Positions 57,575 to 64,000 of a stretch of DNA of 64,000 nucleotides are shown here, piece by piece. Source of the DNA: an uncultured Oscillospiraceae bacterium (GTDB lineage: Bacteria > Bacillota > Clostridia > Oscillospirales > Oscillospiraceae). A model generated the notes under the pieces. That model saw only the letters and a list, made by a program, of their open reading frames with translations. It was not told where the DNA came from and did no database searches. The translations under genes were made by a program, and so were the position numbers. Within the stretch, counting starts at the first letter, position 1, and each line of letters starts with the position of its first letter. Location: the NCBI GenBank assembly GCA_910585815.1, contig CAJUFJ010000011.1, positions 5,224-69,223 on the forward strand, given 5' to 3'.

Positions 57575-59158
57575 ATGAAAAAAGGATTTCACATCAGAAA
57601 AAGCGTCTTTATCCCCCTGTGCGCCATCTACATTCTGGTCACGCTCCTGGGCATCGTGGTTCCGGAAGCCTTCGCCGCAGTTCAGAACGCCGTAGTGGGC
57701 TTTGCCGCTGGATGGTTCGGCTGGCTGTATCAGATTGTCACCATCGTGCTGATTATCATCTGCGTGTGGGTGTTGTTCTCCAAAAAGGCGGGCTCCATCC
57801 GTATCGGCGGCCCCAACGCCAAGCCCACCATGAGCAAGTGGAACTGGTTCGCCATCTCCCTGTGCAGCGGCATCGCCACCGGTATCGTGTTCTGGGGCAT
57901 CGCCGAGCCCATTACCCACTACATAGACGGCATTCCCGGCCTGGTGGAAGGGGGCGGCAGCCGGATGTCCGCGCTGTATGCCCTGAGCACCTGTTATATG
58001 CATTGGGGTCTGCCTCTCTACGCCTATTACTGCGCCATTGGCATCGTCATCGGGGTGTGCGTGTATAACCTGGGCAAGCCCTATAATGTGTCCTCCGGTC
58101 TCTACCCCCTCATCGGCGACCGGATTAACGGCAATGCCGGCAGCTTAGTGGATCTGCTGTGCGTGTTCGGCATTGCCGGCGGCGTGTCCGCCAGTCTGGG
58201 CGTGTCCTCCATGCAGCTGGGCTCCGGTCTGGGTATGCTGGCCGGCTTCACCCCCACTGCCAAGCACTGGTTTATCATCACGGTGGCCATCGTCATCACC
58301 TTCATCATCGGCAGCGTCAGCGGCATTGGCAACGGCGTGCGCTGGCTTTCGGACAAAAACGCGAAAATTTACATGCTCCTGCTGGTCTATGTATTCTTCT
58401 GTGCCCAGACCAAGGAGATTTTAGCCATGGGCACTGAATCCATGGGCTTCTTCGCCCAGAACTGGATCGTGCAGAACACCTACCTGGGTGTCATGGCCGA
58501 CGGCGCGGAGACCGCCATGTGGCCCACCTGGTGGACCATCAACTACTGGTCCTTTATGATTGCCTACACCCCCCTCACCGGCATGTTCCTGGCCAAGATC
58601 GCCCAGGGCCGCACCTTGAAGGAGTTCTCCCTGTTCAACTTCGTCCTGCCCGGTCTGTTCGGCATGCTGTGGTTCGCCATCTTCGGCGGAGCCGCCATCT
58701 ATATGGAGGCCGGCGGCGCCGGTATCTACGAGTCCATGGCCAGCTTGGGCACCGAAGCGGCGGTCTTCGCCTTCTTCAACAACCTGCCCCTGAGCAAGAT
58801 TCTGTCCGTTGTCTTTATGATTACCGCTTTCCTGTCGGTGGTGACCCTGTGTGAGTCCATGACCACCACCGTGGCCTCCATCACCCTCACCGGCGAGGAT
58901 GTGGCCTCTGAGGAGCCCCCCGCCAAAATCAAGATCTTCTGGGGCGTGGTCATGGCGGCGCTGGCCTTTGTCAACATCCTGGTGGCCGGCATCACCGGCA
59001 ACACCTCCGGCATCAACGCCACCAAGCTGCTGGCCATCACCTGCGCCTTCCCCCTGCTCTTTGTGGTGGCGGCAATGGCAATCAGCTGTTTTAAGCTGTT
59101 GGGCGGCTATCACGAAAAAGACGCTTCCGCTGAAGCCAAAGAGAAATCTGTACGATAA
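57575..59158 (+). CDS. BCCT-family betaine/carnitine/choline-type transporter
   Basis: 527 residues from ATG at 57575 after GAGGAGGTACACC. Twelve membrane segments. BCCT signatures: FAISLCSGIATGIVFWGIAEP, CYMHWGLPLYAYYCAIGI, GVSSMQLGSGLGML and the segment-8 signature PTWWTINYWSFMIAYTPLTG, supplying aromatic residues that bind trimethylammonium groups. Short termini, so osmosensing is unlikely; metabolic uptake or antiport (carnitine/CaiT-like) is more likely. Follows the lyase by 91 bp. Confidence 0.93.
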   Translation: MKKGFHIRKSVFIPLCAIYILVTLLGIVVPEAFAAVQNAVVGFAAGWFGWLYQIVTIVLIIICVWVLFSKKAGSIRIGGPNAKPTMSKWNWFAISLCSGIATGIVFWGIAEPITHYIDGIPGLVEGGGSRMSALYALSTCYMHWGLPLYAYYCAIGIVIGVCVYNLGKPYNVSSGLYPLIGDRINGNAGSLVDLLCVFGIAGGVSASLGVSSMQLGSGLGMLAGFTPTAKHWFIITVAIVITFIIGSVSGIGNGVRWLSDKNAKIYMLLLVYVFFCAQTKEILAMGTESMGFFAQNWIVQNTYLGVMADGAETAMWPTWWTINYWSFMIAYTPLTGMFLAKIAQGRTLKEFSLFNFVLPGLFGMLWFAIFGGAAIYMEAGGAGIYESMASLGTEAAVFAFFNNLPLSKILSVVFMITAFLSVVTLCESMTTTVASITLTGEDVASEEPPAKIKIFWGVVMAALAFVNILVAGITGNTSGINATKLLAITCAFPLLFVVAAMAISCFKLLGGYHEKDASAEAKEKSVR

Positions 59159-59171
59159 TCCCTTCTACCCC

Positions 59172-59212
59172 TGGCAGGGCCGCCCAAAGTGGCGGCCCTG
59201 CCAAAATTTTTA
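59172..59212 (+). terminator. Terminator after the BCCT gene
   Basis: GGCAGGGCCGCC CAAAGT GGCGGCCCTGCC then AAAATTTTTAAA; 12 perfect pairs. Confidence 0.85.
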
Positions 59213-59302
59213 AAAATACCAGATAACAGTTGCGATATCCACCGTATTTGTATTAAAATGAAAGTGTAATGAAGGAAGTGGTTTTGCCGGATGGAGGTAA
59301 CT

Positions 59303-62300
59303 ATGGAGGGTATGAAAGCAAAACTTTTTGGCGCTCCCATGATTCTCGCAAACGGGCAAAAGCTGGAACTGCCCTATAAAAAGGCGGATGCCCTGCTGTA
59401 CTATCTGATTTACAACGGAAAGGTATCCCGAACGCAGGCAGTGGAACTGCTGTGGCCGGATGTTAATGCCCAGACCGCGCTGAAAAATCTGCGCCACGCC
59501 ATCTACTCCATCCGGAAGGAACTGGGCTGGGACCCCTTTCTGGGCGGACAGCGCAGCATGTTGGAGCTGAATCCGGCACTGGAATTGGACTGCGACGTGC
59601 TGGAATTTTTAAAAAGCGGGGATCCGGACAGGTATGGCGGAGAATTCCTAAAGGATTTTGCTGTCCCCAAAGCGCAGCCCTTCGAGGACTGGCTGACCCA
59701 GGAGCGCGTCTCACTCCTGAACCGGTATCTCAAAAGCCTGCTGGACATGGGGCGGAACGCTTTTCAGCGGGGCGACTTGGAGCAGGCGGCCCAGCACTGC
59801 CGGGCCTATGTGGAGCAGGACCCCCTGGAGGAGGGGGCGGTGGTCCTGCTGATGCGAATCTACTGCGCCCAGCAGCGGTTCCGCAAGGCCATCGGTCTGT
59901 ACCATGAGCTGTGTAAAAACCTCTCCGCAGAGTTCGGCATTTCGCCGCTGAAGGAGACGACCACCCTCTACTATCGAATCGTGGATCAATGGAATGCCTC
60001 TACCTATCGTTTGGAGGAGGATTCCGACTCTTTACTGCTTGGAAAGGGGCAGGCGCTGCGCAGGCTGCTGGCGCTGGGAACCTCCAAGGAGAGACGGCGG
60101 CCCTGTGTTTTACTCCAGGGTGAGGCGGGCGTGGGGAAGACCTACCTGCTGGACTATGCCCTGGAGCACTATGACTTTTCCGATTGGCTAATCTGCCGCA
60201 GCTTCTGTTATCAGACGGAGACCAACGGCTTCCTGTCCCCGTGGAACTCCATTATGCTGGCTTTGACCGCAGAGCTGGAGCTGCGCCATATTTTGATTCC
60301 GGAAGTTTACATCAAAACCGCGGCGTCTCTCTTTCCCTGTCTGGCCCCTGACCTGGAGACGGGATTGGCCGTCTCAGATCAGGACTACCCACTCCAGGCC
60401 GGCTATCACGTGATACAGCGCAGCCTGCTGGCAATTTTCTCCATTATCGCAAAGCAGACCCCAATTCTTCTGATTTTCGAGGATATTCATTGGATGGACA
60501 GCGCCAGCACAGAGCTGATGTCTATCTTCCTGCGGCGTCTCCATGAACTGGATATCGGGGTCATCTGCACCAGCAGAGACATCCTTCCACCCCACATCAA
60601 GAAGTTTGTGGAGGCGGGACAGCGGGACAACGTGCTGGAAAAGTGTACCCTTCAAAGCTTTACCCGGGAAGAAACCAGACGTTTTCTGGCCCGCTATGCT
60701 CAGCAGCAGCCTGAGGAAGCGCTGACAGAGCAAATTTTTCAAAATACCGGCGGAAATGCCCTCCTGCTGGTTCAGATCCTGGACTCCCTGCGGGACGGGC
60801 AGGCGCCGTCTGAGCTCCCCCGGACGCCGGAGGACATCATCGGCTACCGTCTCTCCGTCCTGTCCGCCGACGAACGGCAGCTTCTGGACCTGATCGCCGT
60901 CTTTGCAGGCTGTGTCTCGTTTGACGCACTGGTATCCATCCTCCGCAAGGATACCCTCTCCTTGACCTATCTCTGTCATCAGCTGACCCAGAAAAAACTG
61001 CTGGCAGAGTCCTCCAAAAACGGGACTCTGGAATATGCCTTTGCCCATGAGCGGATCAAAGATATTGTATCTCAGCGCCAGTCCGAGTCCGGACGGCGCA
61101 TCCTCCATCTGCGGGTGGCGCAATATCTGGAGGAAGGGCTGAAAGACAGCAAGACGCCCCCCTATGACCTGCTGCGGCATCATTACGCTTTGGGAGGTGA
61201 CCGGTTTAAGACCTTCCAATATCAGGTTTTGGCTTTGAACGCCTATGCCGGACTTTGCTATGAGCTGCTCCCGACCCTGACTGCCGACCCGGACTCCGAA
61301 GCCCAGGGACACGAGGGGCTGACCGCCTATTTCCAGACATTGGAGACGGAACTGAATTCTCTCCGGCATACCACCTTCGGGGAGTTCCGGCCGGAATTGA
61401 AGCGTCTGGAAATGATTCTCCTCCACACAGAGGGACGCTATTGTATCCATGACGGGCTTTATTCCAGAGGTCTGGAGATTCTTCAACGCCTTCTGGAGCA
61501 CTGCTGGGAGAGCGGAGACTGGTATCTGTCAGTTCAGGCTCATCTCCAGTTCATCTACTATGGAATACAGACCTTCTGCACTCAGGTGATGGAGGAACAC
61601 CTTGATATTGTTAAGAATCTGCTGTGGGGAAAGGAGCATTCCGGAGAATACGGCATCTATCTGCGTCTGTCCGGTCTGCTGTGCGTGATGGAGGGGCGCT
61701 ATGAGGAGGCCAGGGCACTTTTGCACCGCTCCATCCAGACCTTTCTGGCGCTGGACTCCAACCGGAACGGCAAATATGCCATCAATATTGCCGGAGTCTA
61801 CAACTACATGGCCGAGAGCTACCGCCTGGAGGGCACCTACTGCTCCGCCTTTCATTACTACGATCAGGCCATTTCATATAACCGGAGCCGCGGCTATTAC
61901 CCGGGCGCCGCGGTGATCTATACGAATTACGGAGTTGCTGCATACCAGAACGGGCAGGTCTTGGAAGCCCGTCAGCTGTTCCGCTATGCGGTGGAAATCT
62001 ATACCGACTCCCATGAATACAGTGAGTATCCGATTGCGTTATCCTATCTGGCGCTCTATGATGCGCAGGAACAGAACTACTCCAAAGCGGCCAAAAAATT
62101 GACGGAGGCTTTAGCGCTCTGTGAGACGATCGGTTCCCCCTGGTGGAAGGGCATTACTCTGTTTATGTCGTGGAAAATCCGTCAGCTTATGAAGGAGCGC
62201 CAGCAAAGCTGCAGCGAATTGGAGGCATTTTGGCCCGCCCCCGAGGAGGAACACTGCCGTTGGTGTCTCTCCTGTCTGCAAAAGCTTCCTTCCCGTATAG

Positions 62301-62353
62301 AAACAACCGAAATGGAGCATGAACTTTTGCGCATATCCCAAGGCACACTGTAA
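59303..62353 (+). CDS. SARP-type transcriptional activator with AAA ATPase and TPR domains
   Basis: 1016 residues from ATG at 59303 (GGAGGT 5 nt upstream). Residues 1-90: winged-helix DNA-binding domain (LFGAPMILANGQKLELPYKK, QTALKNLRHAIYSIRKEL); 95-240: bacterial transcriptional activator domain (EDWLTQERVSLLNRYLKSLL, EFGISPLKETTTLYYRI); 255-560: STAND-like ATPase (GEAGVGKTYLLDYAL, LLIFEDIHWMDSAST); 620-1000: TPR-like repeats (ALLHRSIQTFLALD; YMAESYRLEGTYCSAFHYYDQ). Likely senses a signal through the repeats and activates the neighbouring lyase/hydroxylase genes. Separate unit after the BCCT terminator. Less GC-rich than the central genes. Confidence 0.88.
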   Translation: MEGMKAKLFGAPMILANGQKLELPYKKADALLYYLIYNGKVSRTQAVELLWPDVNAQTALKNLRHAIYSIRKELGWDPFLGGQRSMLELNPALELDCDVLEFLKSGDPDRYGGEFLKDFAVPKAQPFEDWLTQERVSLLNRYLKSLLDMGRNAFQRGDLEQAAQHCRAYVEQDPLEEGAVVLLMRIYCAQQRFRKAIGLYHELCKNLSAEFGISPLKETTTLYYRIVDQWNASTYRLEEDSDSLLLGKGQALRRLLALGTSKERRRPCVLLQGEAGVGKTYLLDYALEHYDFSDWLICRSFCYQTETNGFLSPWNSIMLALTAELELRHILIPEVYIKTAASLFPCLAPDLETGLAVSDQDYPLQAGYHVIQRSLLAIFSIIAKQTPILLIFEDIHWMDSASTELMSIFLRRLHELDIGVICTSRDILPPHIKKFVEAGQRDNVLEKCTLQSFTREETRRFLARYAQQQPEEALTEQIFQNTGGNALLLVQILDSLRDGQAPSELPRTPEDIIGYRLSVLSADERQLLDLIAVFAGCVSFDALVSILRKDTLSLTYLCHQLTQKKLLAESSKNGTLEYAFAHERIKDIVSQRQSESGRRILHLRVAQYLEEGLKDSKTPPYDLLRHHYALGGDRFKTFQYQVLALNAYAGLCYELLPTLTADPDSEAQGHEGLTAYFQTLETELNSLRHTTFGEFRPELKRLEMILLHTEGRYCIHDGLYSRGLEILQRLLEHCWESGDWYLSVQAHLQFIYYGIQTFCTQVMEEHLDIVKNLLWGKEHSGEYGIYLRLSGLLCVMEGRYEEARALLHRSIQTFLALDSNRNGKYAINIAGVYNYMAESYRLEGTYCSAFHYYDQAISYNRSRGYYPGAAVIYTNYGVAAYQNGQVLEARQLFRYAVEIYTDSHEYSEYPIALSYLALYDAQEQNYSKAAKKLTEALALCETIGSPWWKGITLFMSWKIRQLMKERQQSCSELEAFWPAPEEEHCRWCLSCLQKLPSRIETTEMEHELLRISQGTL

Positions 62354-62373
62354 ACAATTTTCGTACTACCTTG

Positions 62374-62417
62374 CGGATAACCAGCGGTTGTGGGTTCGAG
62401 TCACCTTTCTAGCTCCA
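62374..62417 (+). other. tRNA 3'-end remnant (possible attachment site)
   Basis: ATAACCAGC, a GGGTTCGAGTCACC T-arm and TTTCTAGCTCCA resemble the 3' half of a tRNA, but the 5' half is missing and the T-stem pairs badly. GTTCGAGTCACC and CTAGCTCCAAAAC are shared exactly with tRNA-Thr at 43926, with three differing bases between. Integrative elements often leave such copies. Confidence 0.5.
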
Positions 62418-62418
62418 A

Positions 62419-62453
62419 AACGCTCCGAAATTGTAGGATTTCGGAGCGTTTTT
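62419..62453 (+). terminator. Terminator behind the tRNA remnant
   Basis: AACGCTCCGAAAT TGTAGG ATTTCGGAGCGTT then TTTG; 13 pairs. Same layout, different sequence, as behind tRNA-Thr. Confidence 0.8.
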
Positions 62454-62613
62454 GCGTTCAGAAGTTAAAAGTTATTATGGGTCAAAACGCAGGTCAGCCG
62501 CCCGACCCACAATTTGACCCACACGAGAAAAAGTGTGGAAATGACGCAAGAGCGCCGGAGATAGAATCCGGCCCTCCCGCTGTACGGCGATTCTGTTTTT
62601 CTAATTACCTGTG

Positions 62614-62772
62614 TCATGAAGCTACCCATGGTCCGGGCGCCTCATCCTGCTTCTGGAGGGTGGCGTGGGTGTAGGTGCGGAGTGTGAACCCAGCGTCGTG
62701 GTGCCCCAGCATGGTGGAAACCATTTTCACATCCACACCGTTTTGCAGTACCATGGTCGCGAAGGTATGCCT
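62614..62772 (-). pseudogene. Tyrosine integrase, C-terminal fragment
   Basis: 52 codons reading RHTFATMVLQNGVDVKMV, then MLGHHDAGFTLRTYTHATL and a TGA. It holds the second catalytic Arg, the GH box and the Tyr nucleophile region of a phage/ICE-type integrase. The codon preceding the Arg is a stop (62773-62775) and upstream sequence no longer matches, so about 85 % of the gene is lost. Confidence 0.8.
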
Positions 62773-62904
62773 TTATGGCATAATAGGGACAAATCGGAAA
62801 ACTCTTGCGGTGCAGCGGGTTGACTGGTTTGTTCTTGTTCTACTAAAAACGGCCTCTGAATGGGGGCCATGGGAGGGAATGAAACACTAGAGTTATACAT
62901 ACGG

Positions 62905-63116
62905 TCAACTCCTCAAGCTAGACAAAACAACCATCAGAAACATGAGGCAAAACAGAACAAGAGCGGACCTCAGGGATAAGGAAAGGTTTGAGAGCAGCAG
63001 AGCAACGCCAATCACACAGAGAGCGGTTTCCTGCAGGCGTGCCATGACACGGTCCAGGCCGTAAGCGGTCTTGACCGTCCCAAAAGCGCCCCCACAGCGT
63101 TGCGGTCGCAAATGTC
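62905..63116 (-). pseudogene. Probable transposase C-terminal fragment
   Basis: Frame ending at 62905 reads RCGGAFGTVKTAYGLDRVMA, then LQETALCVIGVALLLSNLSL and a hydrophobic tail, as in the C-terminal end of DDE transposases (IS1182/ISL3-like). No start of its own; it joins the resolvase fragment at about 63116 in another frame. Identification tentative. Confidence 0.4.
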
Positions 63117-63317
63117 CATCTCCTGCCGGTTCAGACTGTCCACGCCGTCGGTGACAGCGATATAGCGGACGTTGTGGCGCGGGAAGAAGATTTCAATATA
63201 ACTGCCAGCCTCAATGTAGTTTCGACCCAGGCGGGAGAGGTCTTTCGTGATTACGCAGTTAACCTTGCCAGCTTCAATGTCGGCAATCATCCTCTGGAAC
63301 GAGGGCCGCTTGAAAAG
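63117..63317 (-). pseudogene. Serine recombinase (resolvase) internal fragment
   Basis: Reads FKRPSFQRMIADIEAGKVNC, VITKDLSRLGRNYIEAGSYI, then FFPRHNVRYIAVTDGVDSLN and QEMDI, typical of Tn4451/TnpX-like large serine recombinases of Clostridia. The 5' end (with the catalytic Ser) and everything after residue MDI are missing, and a transposase-like sequence follows. Confidence 0.8.
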
Positions 63318-63413
63318 ACGGCGTTAGATAACGATACTTCTCGAAACACAAAAGCGGCGTCCCCTGCCCCAATCTGGCCGGAGACGTCGCTTTACACGCT
63401 GAAAGGAGCGGAA

Positions 63414-63737
63414 ATGGCAATATTTCATGTCAAGAAAAATACAAATTACACAATCATGGCAAACTACCATCTGCGGGACAAATCCCTGTCCCTGAAAGCC
63501 AAGGGCCTGCTGTCGCAGATGCTCAGTCTCCCGGAAAAGTGGGACTACACCCTGCAAGGACTGGCCTATATCAATCGGGAGCAGATCGACGCCATCCGTC
63601 AGGCCGTCCATGAGCTGGAGCGGGCCGGGTATATCGTGCGGGTGAGGGAACGGGACAACCAGGGACGGCTGCGGGGAGCGGAGTACACCATCTACGAACA
63701 GCCGCAAGCGCCGTCAGCTTTACCGACGTTGGAATAA
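63414..63737 (+). pseudogene. HTH-domain protein of an integrative element, interrupted by stops
   Basis: 107 codons from ATG at 63414 (AAAGGAGCGGAA upstream): IFHVKKNTNYTIMANYHLRD, LSLKAKGLLSQMLSLPEKWD, YINREQIDAIRQAVHELERA, RGAEYTIYEQP. This is the N-terminal winged-helix domain common in clostridial conjugative elements (replication-initiator-like). In-frame reading through the TAA at 63735 continues PASGKPLSENPM, stop, VNPTQLNKDISK, so at least two nonsense codons have cut a longer protein. Confidence 0.7.
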
Positions 63738-64000
63738 CCTGCGTCGGGAAAACCGTTGTCGGAAAATCCTATGTAGGTAAATCCGACGCAATTAAATAAA
63801 GATATAAGTAAATAAAGAAAAATCAAGTAAAGACTTATCAAGTACCCATTCCTTCCCTATCTTTTCCACTACCCCCTCCCTTGGAGGACAAGCGGCAAAG
63901 CCGCCGGAAGGAAATGGAAACGAAAAGCGAGAGGCCAAATCGTAGTAGGTAAGCGTTTGAAGTAATCTCCGGCTTTCCCCCCCGCTTAGCACCGTGCGTG

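Larger units (their letters stand above)
62454..64000. mobile_element. Decayed integrative element remnant
   Basis: Contains, in order, an integrase tail, a transposase tail, a resolvase fragment and an interrupted HTH gene, all on a background of short non-coding pieces (62773-62904 and 63738-64000 show no gene). No conjugation gene is visible. The right end lies outside the window. Confidence 0.7.

Noticed and set aside
62374..62417. A complete tRNA gene
   Set aside because: No 5' acceptor or D-arm upstream (the SARP gene ends there) and the T-stem pairs poorly.
62675..62890. Plus-strand frame in the integrative-element debris
   Set aside because: It lies opposite the integrase fragment, whose minus-strand reading has catalytic motifs.
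1..64000. CRISPR arrays
   Set aside because: No regularly spaced direct repeats with unique spacers; the repeats found are dispersed palindromes.

Overview
The window looks like chromosomal DNA of a GC-rich, butyrate-forming anaerobic Bacillota, probably of the Oscillospiraceae (Flavonifractor / Lawsonibacter / Intestinimonas type). The pointers are a ptb-buk pair, a CIRCE-controlled clpB, SLH-domain surface proteins next to a CsaB-type pyruvyltransferase, Gram-positive Shine-Dalgarno sites, and many short GC-rich palindromic repeats. The placement is inferred from gene content, not from a database match.

Layout. 1-7.7 kb: DUF1836 protein (cut by the window edge), CmpB-type membrane protein, XpaC-like protein, VanW-family exported protein, DUF2461 protein, a probable 450-nt non-coding RNA with its own promoter and terminators, and a divergent XRE/SLOG pair. 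7.7-13 kb: clpB behind a perfect CIRCE operator, then a znuACB-type zinc importer. 13-21 kb: a six-gene minus-strand operon for surface polysaccharide (murJ, O-antigen-ligase-like, GT4, two DUF4330 proteins, a GT4-CsaB fusion). 21-34 kb: cca, recQ, a phosphodiester-glycosidase/SLH protein, a DUF2089 regulator pair with a palindromic operator, two tandem EamA exporters, a 3-methyladenine glycosylase and a second SLH protein. CsaB-type pyruvylation of the wall polymer is the known anchor for SLH domains, so these regions probably work together. 34-44 kb: MacAB-like exporter, pcrA/uvrD, a small secreted protein, buk and ptb.

44-62.4 kb: a coherent molybdenum locus. Ten co-directional genes (MobA-like/ModE-HTH fusion, xdhC, moaA, moaC, MOSC, MoeA-like, modABC, mog) face a three-subunit molybdenum hydroxylase. 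Divergent from the hydroxylase is a histidine-ammonia-lyase-fold enzyme that lacks the Ala-Ser-Gly triad needed for the MIO cofactor, followed by a BCCT (trimethylammonium) transporter and a SARP/AAA/TPR regulator. The best hypothesis is uptake of a betaine such as ergothioneine, MIO-independent trimethylamine elimination, and a molybdenum-dependent step on the product. The block begins after tRNA-Thr(CGT) and ends at a tRNA 3'-end remnant, so it may be a metabolic island.

62.4-64 kb: a decayed mobile element with a tyrosine-integrase tail, a serine-resolvase fragment joined to a transposase tail, and a stop-interrupted HTH gene.

No CRISPR array or rRNA was seen.
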